A stretch of DNA of 64,000 nt from Mycobacterium celatum (GCF_002101595.1 NZ_LQOM01000040.1:62001-126000); one strand, 5' to 3'; positions 38,524-46,535 are shown, counted from the first letter of the stretch. Notes: generated by a model not told the origin, from the letters alone. A program made the numbers and translations.

Positions 38524-39927
38524 TTACGTTCGACCGGTCGAGTTCTGCGCGCCGGTGCGCTCGCGGCAGCGCTGGAGAACCTTGATGACCTCACCGGCGG
38601 AGCGCTGTCCAGATTCAACCGCGCCGTCGATGGAGCCGGTTGCGCATCGAGCTGTTTCACTGCCGGCCCAATGCAGCGGTCCCACCGGTGCGCGCAGCGC
38701 CGCCGCGTACCGGCTCAGCGTCGAGGGCGCAGTAAACGCGGCGTAGCACCCGCGAGTGTATTGTTCGGCCGCCCAGTCGTGTTCGATGTAGCCGATGGGT
38801 TTTGTGGCCGTGGGCCCGAAGTACGCGGCCAAATCGCTCAGCACTCGGGCTCGGCGATCGTGATGTGAGAGCCGGGCCGCCGCATCAGCGTAGCGTGCCG
38901 CCACGAAGACCACCAGCACCCCGGGGCATCCACTGGCGGGGGTGTTGTCCAAGACGGTCCCAGCCGCTCGGCGGTTGGAGCTGGCTTGGCCGCTAAAGCC
39001 ATCGCCGCGCCAGAACGGCTCGTCGTAAACGACGTTGGTCTTGATCACCCGGCCCATCGGCATCCGCTGGGTCAGTTGGTCACGATCTGCGGGCAACGCG
39101 GGGTTGTAGCGGATGCGCCCACTGAGCACCGGCGGGATTGCGAAGATGGCTTGTCGCGCCGACAGAGTGGTCGAATTGGCACACCGAATTCGGACGCTGT
39201 CGTCATCCCAATCCACGTCGGTCGCAGGACAGTTCAGATGGATCGTGTCGCCCAATTCGGCCGCCAGGCTCAGAGCGATCCGCTGCGACCCGCCGACGAT
39301 GCGGTCCTGCAGCGCCCCGCCCCGAGTGCTGATCATCGCCTCCAGTCCGCCGTTGGCGGCGAGGTAGGAGCAGGCCCACAGCGCCGAGAGGTCTTCGGGT
39401 TCGGCCGCAAAAATGGCGCGAGTGACAAGCCGCAGGAACTCGCGCCCACCTCTGGTGTGGGCGTGCCCACCGATCCAGGTGGCAAACGTCTGACCATCCA
39501 AGGCGGCCGCTCGGTCACCGACGGCATCGCCGGGCGCCGACAGCCTGCGCCCGAGGCGTTGTAGCCGCCATGAACCGTAACCGATATCGGCGAGCACCAC
39601 CGGATTCAGGCGCGGGATGCGCCCGCTGTAGGTCACCCTCCGACCATTTAGCTCGAGCACGTGCCAACCATCGGTGAAGGTGGGAAACAGTGAAAGCCCA
39701 AGCTCGGCGATCAGATTCAAGATCCGGGTGTGGCCGGGGCCGACCCACTGCCCACCGGCCTCGATGGGCGCACCATCGGGCAGCGCCGCGTTGAGCAGCC
39801 GACCACCCACCCGGTCGCGGGCTTCCAGCACCGCGACTCGGTAACCGCCGCGCACCAGATCGCGGGCCGCGACCAGGCCCGCGACTCCAGCGCCCACCAC
39901 CGCCACATCGAAATCAGGCTGTGTCAT
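38524..39927 (-). CDS. Flavin-containing monoamine oxidase-like enzyme
   Basis: FAD enzyme oxidising primary or secondary amines to aldehydes/imines with H2O2 release. The 467-residue protein has the N-terminal FAD motif VAVVGAGVAGLVAARDL (about 8-24), GGRL with the GG doublet (VGGRLLNAALPDG), EAGGQWVG, and a C-terminal FAD segment GPLHWAGSETA. Cys394 in TRGCYAAF aligns with the cysteine that covalently binds FAD in MAO-type enzymes. ATG 39927 (MTQPDFDVAV) was chosen; longer upstream starts lack similarity. H37Rv aofH (Rv3170) is the nearest known relative by recollection. With the decarboxylase downstream, a polyamine substrate is plausible. Confidence 0.88.
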   Translation of the reverse strand: MTQPDFDVAVVGAGVAGLVAARDLVRGGYRVAVLEARDRVGGRLLNAALPDGAPIEAGGQWVGPGHTRILNLIAELGLSLFPTFTDGWHVLELNGRRVTYSGRIPRLNPVVLADIGYGSWRLQRLGRRLSAPGDAVGDRAAALDGQTFATWIGGHAHTRGGREFLRLVTRAIFAAEPEDLSALWACSYLAANGGLEAMISTRGGALQDRIVGGSQRIALSLAAELGDTIHLNCPATDVDWDDDSVRIRCANSTTLSARQAIFAIPPVLSGRIRYNPALPADRDQLTQRMPMGRVIKTNVVYDEPFWRGDGFSGQASSNRRAAGTVLDNTPASGCPGVLVVFVAARYADAAARLSHHDRRARVLSDLAAYFGPTATKPIGYIEHDWAAEQYTRGCYAAFTAPSTLSRYAAALRAPVGPLHWAGSETARCATGSIDGAVESGQRSAGEVIKVLQRCRERTGAQNSTGRT

Positions 39928-39962
39928 AGCCTTTTCACGAAGCTGTTGGGCCCGAACCGAAG

Positions 39963-39998
39963 CGAAGTCGTCGCATTCCTCGGCGACTTCGGGTTTTT
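39963..39998 (+). terminator. Hairpin plus T-tract (plus-strand orientation)
   Basis: CGAAGTCG (39963-39970) and CGACTTCG (39984-39991), 13-nt loop, followed by GGTTTTT. It is an intrinsic-terminator shape for plus-strand transcription, although all neighbouring genes are on the minus strand. It sits in the 99-bp gap between SRPBCC member 1 and the amine oxidase gene. Read on the minus strand it is a stem without a U tail. Confidence 0.45.
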
Positions 39999-40026
39999 GA
40001 CCAACGGGATTGCGACCACGCCTCAT

Positions 40027-40524
40027 CTACCGGCGTTGAGTCTGCGGCTCGGCTTCCACCGCGGCCTTGATCCGCTCCAGGGTGGTGCGCATTGCCCGCT
40101 CGCGCCCCTCATTACGATTCCGCATCACATAGTCCTCAAACAGGCGCACATCGGGTGGCCAACTCTTGGCGTCGAACGACTCGGTGACCTCTGTGCCACC
40201 GTTGGTCGGCACCAGCCGGTAGCTCCAGCGCACGATCTCTTTGCCGCCCCGTACCGTCGACCAAGACAGCTCCCGCCCGGGGTCTACGGTCATCACCTGA
40301 CAGGTCATCGTCCAGCGCAGCCACCGCCGCCACCGGTTATAGCCCTTGAACCGGGCTCCTTCTTTGGCCGGCGAGCTGGCGCCGTCAAGCCAGCGCACCC
40401 GGTAACACTCTGGGCTCCATTCCCCCATGCGCTCCAAATCGGATAAGACCTGCCAGACTTTTTGCGGCGGCGCGTTCATACGCAGTTTCACTTCGCCGCT
40501 ACGGGCACTGCTCATTGCCCTCAC
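40027..40524 (-). CDS. SRPBCC (START-like) family protein, member 1
   Basis: Helix-grip protein of 165 residues with the polyketide-cyclase/dehydrase pattern: KLRMNAPPQKVWQVLSDLER, ARFKGYNRWRRWLRWTMTCQ, GRELSWSTVRGGKEIVRWSY, GGTEVTESFDAKSWPP, and a C-terminal helix with many Arg. Its ATG overlaps the tetR stop by 4 bp (ATGA), so it is the first co-translated partner of that regulator. The ligand is unknown. Confidence 0.85.
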   Translation of the reverse strand: MRAMSSARSGEVKLRMNAPPQKVWQVLSDLERMGEWSPECYRVRWLDGASSPAKEGARFKGYNRWRRWLRWTMTCQVMTVDPGRELSWSTVRGGKEIVRWSYRLVPTNGGTEVTESFDAKSWPPDVRLFEDYVMRNRNEGRERAMRTTLERIKAAVEAEPQTQRR

Positions 40525-41207
40525 CTCCGTCGTGATCTCCGACTTTCGTTGTGGCCCCTCAGCCGATCGGAAACCGACCGATGGCCATCACGACGAGCGC
40601 TTTTCCTCTTCTTGCGCATCAAGTGGTCGTAGGCCATGTCGGCGACCTCCTCGACGAGCCGGCCCCAGCGATCCCCGCCGGGGTCGTTGGCGATCTGCTG
40701 GTCGACCAGCCCAGAGCTGACCGCGGTCAACAGGTCCTCGTCGGCCTGATCCAGTGCAAGACCCGCGGAAGCCAGGTTCGTGCCAAAGATTTCGAGCACC
40801 TCGATCGCCTTGGCATACGAGGCTTCTGACGGCTCGAATCCGGGGATGGTGCGTTGAAACAGCAGCAGGTAGCGGACCGGGTCCGAGGTGCAGAAGTCAA
40901 AGAAAATGCGAAAGCCGGCCCGCAACCGATCCCGGGCCCCGTGCGGCAGTTCGGCGGTTCGCAGTTTAATGAACTCAAGGAACTCCTCGTTGCCTTGAGC
41001 GAACATCGCATCGTAGATCGCGTTCTTCGAGGCAAAGTAGGTGTACAAAGACGGCACCCGCATCCCGACACGGGCCGCCACATCACCCAGCGTCAGCCCT
41101 GCCAAACCCCTTTCCCTGGCCACCTCCCAGGCAGCGTCGATGATCTCCAGCTTGGTGGCCTGATGCCGGGCCGCCCTCCGATCCTGACTCGGATCGCCTA
41201 ATGGCAT
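40521..41207 (-). CDS. TetR-family transcriptional regulator
   Basis: One-component repressor of 228 residues. The N-terminal HTH (IIDAAWEVARERGLAGLTLG, then DVAARVGMRVPSLYTYFASK, about 23-62) is followed by a ligand-binding domain and an unusual strongly basic tail (KKRKSARRDGHRS, then RRSRRR at the end). It heads the SRPBCC/amine-oxidase gene run (4-bp overlap with the next gene). A TAAGAT -10 box 6 nt upstream of ATG 41207 and an overlapping inverted repeat at 41217-41229 suggest autoregulation. Confidence 0.9.
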   Translation of the reverse strand: MPLGDPSQDRRAARHQATKLEIIDAAWEVARERGLAGLTLGDVAARVGMRVPSLYTYFASKNAIYDAMFAQGNEEFLEFIKLRTAELPHGARDRLRAGFRIFFDFCTSDPVRYLLLFQRTIPGFEPSEASYAKAIEVLEIFGTNLASAGLALDQADEDLLTAVSSGLVDQQIANDPGGDRWGRLVEEVADMAYDHLMRKKRKSARRDGHRSVSDRLRGHNESRRSRRR

Positions 41208-41213
41208 AAGGTG

Positions 41214-41229
41214 ATCTTAACTGTGTTAG
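41214..41229 (-). promoter_or_regulatory. Leaderless promoter and overlapping inverted repeat of tetR
   Basis: On the minus strand a TAAGAT hexamer (41214-41219) is 6 nt from ATG 41207. The inverted repeat TTAAC-TGT-GTTAG (41217-41229) covers the upstream part of this -10 box, with 4 of 5 bases paired per arm. A short but well-placed candidate operator for the encoded TetR. Confidence 0.4.
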
Positions 41230-41688
41230 GCAATCATGGTCAAGGACAGCCCTCGCGGTGATCACCCGCCCAAAGCAAAACCGCATCCGCACGAAAATGG
41301 AGGCGCAAGCATTTGCCGCGCCGGTCAGAGCCCCGAAAAGCTGCAAGACGACGCTGGCACCAAGCTTTCGAGTGATTGCCTACGACATGGTCGAGGTCTG
41401 TTACAGCAGCGCGACGACGACGTCAGCCAGATGGGACTTTCACATCGCGTAAACTCACGCGCAAGTGAGCGGAACCGACGTCAAGACGCAATTACACCGC
41501 TTCTGGGACACCACCACAGAACATAGCCGCTGCAACTCTTTGACAGGCTGTGAACGGCGCGGCTAGCGCAATGTAGGTGAGGATCTCCATCACACCCGAC
41601 CCGGGGGAACGACCGACTACGAAACCGCCGGATCACAGATCGCCGAAAACTAAAAGCTCACCAGCCCACAGGTTTTGACAATTCCTTA
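41230..41688. other. Gene-poor stretch (~460 bp)
   Basis: Between tetR and the remnant hepT. Short open frames exist on both strands, but none has a ribosome-binding site, convincing codon pattern or recognisable product. GC content drops visibly (for example ATTCCTTATC and AACTAAAAGC near 41650-41690). No tRNA, att-like repeat or transposase trace was seen. Confidence 0.5.
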
Positions 41689-42060
41689 TCAAGGGTAGCC
41701 GAGTATCTCCTCGACATAACGCTTTAACTCCGCAGCCTGGGTGAGAGATATCCAGACCTGGCGCTAGTCGAGGGCCCTGTACTTGTGATCGGTGATGATC
41801 CTTACGCCGATGATTTGTTCCCACGGCTGAACGGGATACTCTTCGCGAAATTCGGACGGTAGTTGGGAAGCGGTCTCGCCGATGCGGCCGAGAACGGCCT
41901 CTGCCGCCCGTTGCTGGCGCCACTGCGTCAACAAGCGCTCTCGACCGTCGGCCACCAATTCAGCTGCCTCCCCGCAGAATTCGCATAGATCATCGAGTCG
42001 GTCAACGAGGCGATCACCATATTTGTCCACAAGGTAACCGCGGCGGGTGCAATGCGGCAT
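41689..42060 (-). pseudogene. HepT-like (DUF86) toxin gene interrupted by an in-frame TAG
   Basis: HepT toxins are small HEPN-domain RNases with the motif R-x4-6-H-x-Y. Reading from ATG 42060, 98 residues give a helical HEPN protein with R87, H92 and Y94 (GVRIITDHKYRALD), then TAG at 41764-41766. Beyond it the same frame continues for 24 codons (RQVWISLTQAAELKRYVEEI, then LGYP) to TGA 41689-41691. Those codons look like the missing C-terminal helix of DUF86 proteins (normally ...VDxxxVWxxxxxDLPxLxxxVxxIL). The undisrupted protein would be about 123 aa, the family length. The catalytic motif precedes the stop, so partial activity is conceivable. It is directly coupled to the mntA-like gene upstream. 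Confidence 0.8.
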
Positions 42061-42512
42061 CAGACGGGCACCGCGTCTGCGGCGACTCGGTGACCGAACC
42101 GCCCCCGCAGGGCGCCCTCGCTGACGACTTCGACCGGCACGCCGAGCAGTTCGCGCAAGTCACGCTGCAGGAGGGCAACATCACCCAGCGATGCATCCGG
42201 TCGAAACCTCACCACCAAGTCGATATCACTATCGGGGGTGTCCGTTCCACGCGCGACCGAGCCGAACACCCTCGGGCTGTCTGCACCGTACTTGCAGGCA
42301 AGAGCCCGGATCTCGTCGCGGTATCGACGCACCAGTTCCGATGGGCGCACCCGCGTCGCATCCTCGATCATGTCCAAGACTCGCGGGGTCACCGTCCGTG
42401 CTCCGCTTTCGTAGGCGGACAGGTGCGGTTGCGCGATGCCGGTGACGTCGGCGAGCTGCGCCTGCGTCATTCCTGCCCGTTCACGAAGGGCCCGAATGCG
42501 GTCGGCGCTCAC
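42060..42512 (-). CDS. XRE HTH-MntA fusion, nucleotidyltransferase antitoxin
   Basis: 150-residue fusion. Residues 1-60 form an XRE/Cro HTH (IRALRERAGMTQAQLADVTG, HLSAYESGART). Residues 65-150 form a minimal nucleotidyltransferase with the exact MntA motif G-S-x10-D-x-D (G84 S85 ... D96 I97 D98, FGSVARGTDTPDSDIDLVV) and a third acidic position (VEVVSE). In characterised type VII systems, MntA AMPylates the tyrosine of HepT's R-x4-H-x-Y motif and silences it. The GTG start is 7 nt from a perfect TATATT box, overlapped by a 16-bp palindrome, which suggests that the HTH autorepresses the locus. The hepT partner follows with 1-bp overlap but is disrupted. Confidence 0.88.
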   Translation of the reverse strand: MSADRIRALRERAGMTQAQLADVTGIAQPHLSAYESGARTVTPRVLDMIEDATRVRPSELVRRYRDEIRALACKYGADSPRVFGSVARGTDTPDSDIDLVVRFRPDASLGDVALLQRDLRELLGVPVEVVSEGALRGRFGHRVAADAVPV

Positions 42513-42519
42513 GCAATTG

Positions 42520-42538
42520 AATATACCATCTATGGTAT
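42520..42538 (-). promoter_or_regulatory. Leaderless promoter and palindromic operator of the mntA-hepT locus
   Basis: TATATT (-10, 42520-42525) lies 7 nt before GTG 42512. It overlaps the perfect inverted repeat ATACCAT-CT-ATGGTAT (42523-42538). Binding there by the XRE domain of the antitoxin would block RNA polymerase, the standard layout for self-regulated toxin-antitoxin operons. Confidence 0.75.
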
Positions 42539-42576
42539 GTCGCCGTAGCGATGGCCTTCGCGGGCTCGACTGGGCT

Positions 42577-43557
42577 TCAGCCCTCTTCGTCCGATTCGTA
42601 GGCGATGTCGAGCCGCTGTTCGGGGCGGCGCGTCTCTGTGCGCAGTGCCTTGCTGTAGTAAGCCTTGTCCGCCGCGATCAGCGGCGGCTGCACGATGCTG
42701 CGCGGCCACAGCCGGTTGACCCGGACCACGTCGATCTCGATCGCGTAGACGATGACCGTCGCCTGCAGCGCCAGCCACGCCAGCAGCCCCAGCACCACGC
42801 CGAAGAACCCGGCCACCGCCTGGGCGTGCCGCAGCTGATGCGCGACGACCACACCGGCGACCGTCAGCAGCAGCTGCCACGCCGCGGCGCTGATCGCGGC
42901 GCCGGGCAGCATCGCACGGGTGGGCACCTCGCCGCACGCCGCGACGCGGAACAGCGCCAGAAAAAACGCGGTGCCCAGCGCGGTGCCGACGACGAAACTG
43001 ACCGTTCGCGCGGCCAGGCCGTCGAAGCCCCACGATGCTGCTTTTACCGCCGCGGCGCTCGATGCGCCGGTGACAACGACGATCAGCCCCATCAACAACA
43101 GCGTCCCGACGGTGCGCACATACCTGTTCGGGAACCCGGGCCAGTCGACCTTCGGAACCGCCCACAGTGTGTTGAGCGTGTTCTGCAGGGAGTACGCGAA
43201 GCCGCGGGCACCGTACAGCGAGCCCAGGATGCCGATGGTCAATGACAAGGAGTTGCCGAAGTTGGCCACCCCGAGCTGTTGGTGGATCTGCCCGCCGACG
43301 ATGGGGAACTCCGCGAACGCCGAATTCACCAGGTGCTCTTGGAGTTTCGGGTGCGACCGCAGCACCACGCCGGCAATCGCGGTCAGTGCCAGCAGCAGTG
43401 GGAACGCTGCGACAAAGCTGTAGTACGCCAGCAGCGACACGTGATAGCCGGCCTGGTCGTCGCTGAACTTCTTCACCACCGCGATCGGGAACCCGACCAC
43501 CGGGTGCCGTTGCTGCCACCGGTCGAAGCCGCGGGCGGCGCGTTCAATCGGGTTCAC
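42577..43557 (-). CDS. YihY/BrkB-family (UPF0761) membrane protein
   Basis: Integral membrane protein of 326 residues with about six helices. Family features: DDQAGYHVSLLAYYSFVAAFP (the LAYY(S/T)hhhhhP core, about 35-55), LGSLYGARGFAYSLQNTLNT, and a C-terminal half with LLTVAGVVVAHQL and LLAWLALQATVIVYAIEID. The soluble C-terminus is charged. GTG 43557 was chosen; the upstream part of the longer open frame runs antisense-like through the P450 gene and has no similarity. It starts 29 bp after the P450 stop on the same strand. Once misnamed ribonuclease BN; its function is unknown. Confidence 0.88.
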   Translation of the reverse strand: MNPIERAARGFDRWQQRHPVVGFPIAVVKKFSDDQAGYHVSLLAYYSFVAAFPLLLALTAIAGVVLRSHPKLQEHLVNSAFAEFPIVGGQIHQQLGVANFGNSLSLTIGILGSLYGARGFAYSLQNTLNTLWAVPKVDWPGFPNRYVRTVGTLLLMGLIVVVTGASSAAAVKAASWGFDGLAARTVSFVVGTALGTAFFLALFRVAACGEVPTRAMLPGAAISAAAWQLLLTVAGVVVAHQLRHAQAVAGFFGVVLGLLAWLALQATVIVYAIEIDVVRVNRLWPRSIVQPPLIAADKAYYSKALRTETRRPEQRLDIAYESDEEG

Positions 43558-43586
43558 CCGGAGGGCATACCCACAAAGCGTCGTGG

Positions 43587-45077
43587 TTAGGCGCGTTTCG
43601 AGGCGCGTTCGTAGCGGCGCGTTTTCGGCGTCATCAGCAGTGCGCCGTCGGGACCGCCGGTGAACGTCAGTTCCCGGCGTAACCGTTGCCCAGGAACCAG
43701 GTCGAGCTCGAAGCCCTGGGCCAGCGTGGCGACGATCAGCGTGGCTTCCAGGGTGGCGAACCCGGACGCGACACACATCCGTTTGCCCGCGCCGAACGGG
43801 ATGTGGGCGCGGCGCTGGCGGGGCTCGAAGTTCTCCTTCAAGAACCGTGCCGGGTCGAAGGTGTACGGATCGGTCCAGAAACGTTCGTTGTGGTGGACGC
43901 CGTGGATGAGGACGGCGACGGTGGTGCCGGCCTTGATCGGATAGTCGCCCAGGACGTCGTCGCCCTTCGCCACCCGGGCCAGCCCCATGATCGGCGGGTA
44001 GCGGCGCATCGCCTCGGCGACCACAGCCTGCGTCCACGGCAGGTTGTCGACGTCGTCCGCCGTGGGTTCGCGGCCGCCCAGCACCTCGTCGAGTTCGCGC
44101 CCGAGTTCGCTTCTGGCGTCCGGGTTTTCGCTGAGCAGATACCACGTCCACGCCAAAGCGGCCGCGGTGGTTTCGAAGCCGGCGCCGAGGAAGGTCATCA
44201 GCTCGTCGCGGATCTCCAAGTCGCTGTAGCGGTAGCCGGTTTCCGGGTCCTCGGCGGCCATCAGCAGGGCCAGCAGGTTGTCGGTCCCCGCCAGCTTGCC
44301 GCTGCGGTAGTCGGCGATCAGGCGATCGAGGAAACGCTCGATGCGCCGCAGCCCCAACACCGTGCGAGGCGCGAATAGCGCTGCCTCCCAGCGCAATGCG
44401 TTGATGGCCAGCCGGGGAGAGCGCAGCCGGTCGGCAACCCAGCGCAGCGGCCGTGATCCTCCACCGATGAATCCGTAGCCGAAAATGGTGAGCAGCCGGG
44501 CGAAGTCGACGCGCATCTGCTCGGCGAGCTCGCCGGTCAGGTCGATGCCGAACATGGTGCGCGCGATGACGTCCATCGTGATGTAGTTCATCTCGGCCGC
44601 GATATCGAACGGCTGACCGGCACGTTGCTCCCAGCGTTCGGTGGCGGCGAGCGCGGCCGCGGTCATCTGCGGGGCGAGCGCGTCGACGTTGCGCTTGGCG
44701 AAGATCGGCTGCACCAGCCGGCGGTTGCGCTGCCAGAGGTCGTCGTTGAGGTCGGTGACCAGGCCGCGCCCGAACGCCACGGCCAGCAGGTCGTATTCGG
44801 CGCTCTTGGCGTAGTTGTCCTGGTTGGACACCAGGACGTGGCGGGCGATGTCGGGGTTGCGCACGACGACGAACTTGGCCAGCGGAGCGCGGGCCACGAT
44901 GATGTCGTCCTGGCCGGGCAGGCGGGCGGCGTAGTCGAAGATGGTGTGCCGGTAGCCCGCCCAGATTCCGGCCAGCGCCAGTCGCCAGGACTTGATCCAG
45001 CCGATCTTCGTGTGCTGCCAGCGGACGAAGGTCGGCGCCCAGCGCGGCGGATGGAGTTGTGGGCGTTCAGCGTGCAT
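43587..45077 (-). CDS. Cytochrome P450
   Basis: Haem monooxygenase of 496 residues. I-helix oxygen-binding motif FLGAGFETTAAALAW, K-helix ExxR in VVAEAMRRYPPI, PERF-like YTFDPARFLKENF, and haem loop IPFGAGKRMCVASGFA with axial Cys435. The Arg/Met pattern around the Cys is slightly unusual (GKRMCVASG instead of GxRxCxG: the residue two after Cys is Ala-Ser-Gly). The length and the ETT motif resemble the eukaryote-like CYP4/CYP132 type; the family number is not assigned. It is divergent from the KasB-like gene, suggesting fatty-acyl or lipid substrates (inference). ATG 45077. Confidence 0.93.
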   Translation of the reverse strand: MHAERPQLHPPRWAPTFVRWQHTKIGWIKSWRLALAGIWAGYRHTIFDYAARLPGQDDIIVARAPLAKFVVVRNPDIARHVLVSNQDNYAKSAEYDLLAVAFGRGLVTDLNDDLWQRNRRLVQPIFAKRNVDALAPQMTAAALAATERWEQRAGQPFDIAAEMNYITMDVIARTMFGIDLTGELAEQMRVDFARLLTIFGYGFIGGGSRPLRWVADRLRSPRLAINALRWEAALFAPRTVLGLRRIERFLDRLIADYRSGKLAGTDNLLALLMAAEDPETGYRYSDLEIRDELMTFLGAGFETTAAALAWTWYLLSENPDARSELGRELDEVLGGREPTADDVDNLPWTQAVVAEAMRRYPPIMGLARVAKGDDVLGDYPIKAGTTVAVLIHGVHHNERFWTDPYTFDPARFLKENFEPRQRRAHIPFGAGKRMCVASGFATLEATLIVATLAQGFELDLVPGQRLRRELTFTGGPDGALLMTPKTRRYERASKRA

Positions 45078-45093
45078 AGGCCACTCGCTTCCC

Positions 45094-45115
45094 GGTACCT
45101 CCGGTATACGGTACC
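45094..45115. promoter_or_regulatory. Spaced GGTACC repeats in the P450/KAS divergent promoter region
   Basis: GGTACC at 45094-45099 and again at 45110-45115, with GGTATAC between them. Each half is itself palindromic. It lies 17 bp upstream of the P450 start and may be an operator; there is no regulator gene next to it. Confidence 0.3.
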
Positions 45116-45255
45116 GCCGGTTCCGCAGCGTGTCTACGGGTGCGCCCGCCCACGCCGGGCCCAGGTTCGGTGGTCAAATCGTCGAGCAGGGCTACGGTCG
45201 TGGGTATTAGACCTTGGGTAATCGGATGGGGCGGAACGTCCAAGGAAGGCCTGGA

Positions 45256-46524
45256 ATGGAACCAAGCAACGCGGTGGCCGGATTCTCGACGGGCAATGGC
45301 TTTCCCGATGTCGTCGTCACCGGCGTCGCCATGACGACCGCCCTGGCGACCGATGTCGACGGCACCTGGAAAAAGCTGCTGGACGGCCAAAGCGGCATCC
45401 GCAAGCTCGACGACCCGTTCGTCGAGCAGTTCGACGCGCCGGTGCGCATCGGCGGGCATCTGCTCGAGGATTTCGACGCCGAGCTGAACCGGGTGGAGCT
45501 TCGCCGAATGTTGTTTCTGCAGAAGATCTCCGTTGTGCTCGGCCGGCGGGTATGGACCAACGCCGGCTCACCCGAAGTCGATCCCAACCGGCTGATGGTG
45601 TCTATCGGCACCGCGATGGGCTCGACCGAAGAAATGGTCTTCGGCTACGACGACATCCGCGCGCGTGGCCTGAAGGCCGTCAACCCGGTGGGCGTGCTGA
45701 TGATGATGCCCAACTCCGGCAGCGCCTGGGTCGGGCTGGAACGCAAGGCCAGGGCCGGGATCATCACGCCGGTGTCGGCCTGCGCCTCCGGGGCGGAGGC
45801 CATCGCCCGGGCCTGGCAGCAGATCGTGCTCGGCGAGGCCGACATCGCGATCTGCGGTGGCGTCGAGACCCGGATCGAGGCGGTGCCGATCGCGGCGTTC
45901 GCGCAGATGGGCATCCTGTCGACGAACAACGACGACCCGGCCGGTGCCTGTCGGCCGTTCGGCAAGGACCGCGACGGCTTCGTGTTCGGCGAAGCCGGAG
46001 CGCTGCTGGTCGTCGAGCGGGAGGACCACGCGAAAGCCCGCGGCGCGACGATCCTGGCCCGGCTGATGGGCGGGGCCATCACCTCGGACGGCTACCACGT
46101 CGTGGCGCCCGATCCCAACGGTCTGCGCGCCGGGCAGGCGATCACGCGGGCGGTCCAGCTCGCCGGGCTGAGCCCGACCGACATTGACCACGTCAACGCA
46201 CACGCCACCGGCACCGTCGTCGGGGACCTGGCCGAAGGCAAGGCGATCAACAACGCGTTCGGTGCCCATCGTCCGGCGGTGTATGCGCCGAAGGCCGCGC
46301 TGGGCCATTCGATCGGCGCGGTCGGCGCGGTGGAGTCGATCCTGACGATACTGGCGCTGCGCGACGGCGTCATCCCGCCGACGCTGAACCTGCACAACCT
46401 CGATCCGGAGATTGATCTGGACGTCGTGGCGGGGGAGCCCCGACCGGGCAGCTACCGCTACGCGATCAACGATTCGTTCAGTTTCGGCGGCCACAACGTC
46501 GCGCTGGTCTTCGGAAAATACTGA
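45256..46524 (+). CDS. KasB-like beta-ketoacyl-ACP synthase (orphan)
   Basis: Condensing enzyme of the FAS-II type, 422 residues, closely resembling KasB/KasA across its length. The catalytic triad is intact: Cys176 (SACASG), His316 (NAHATGT), His351 (LGHSIGAVGA); also FGFGG-like SFSFGGHNVALVFG at the end. Unlike kasA-kasB it is not beside acpM or accD6 but stands alone, divergent from a P450. ATG 45256 has CAAGGAAGG 8 nt upstream. Probable role: extension of a special meromycolate or other long acyl chain; a third Kas could also affect sensitivity to KasA/B inhibitors (inference). Confidence 0.92.
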   Translation: MEPSNAVAGFSTGNGFPDVVVTGVAMTTALATDVDGTWKKLLDGQSGIRKLDDPFVEQFDAPVRIGGHLLEDFDAELNRVELRRMLFLQKISVVLGRRVWTNAGSPEVDPNRLMVSIGTAMGSTEEMVFGYDDIRARGLKAVNPVGVLMMMPNSGSAWVGLERKARAGIITPVSACASGAEAIARAWQQIVLGEADIAICGGVETRIEAVPIAAFAQMGILSTNNDDPAGACRPFGKDRDGFVFGEAGALLVVEREDHAKARGATILARLMGGAITSDGYHVVAPDPNGLRAGQAITRAVQLAGLSPTDIDHVNAHATGTVVGDLAEGKAINNAFGAHRPAVYAPKAALGHSIGAVGAVESILTILALRDGVIPPTLNLHNLDPEIDLDVVAGEPRPGSYRYAINDSFSFGGHNVALVFGKY

Positions 46525-46535
46525 ACCGCACCACG

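Noticed and set aside
41236..41526. 96-codon plus-strand frame upstream of tetR
   Set aside because: No ribosome-binding site, no promoter hexamer at the right distance, no similarity; composition looks random.
43558..44151. N-terminal extension of the YihY gene
   Set aside because: It runs out of frame through the P450 gene on the same strand and shows no membrane or family features; GTG 43557 starts the conserved region.
43587..45077. Assigning a specific CYP family number (for example CYP132)
   Set aside because: Motif inspection alone cannot distinguish families; needs full-length identity values.
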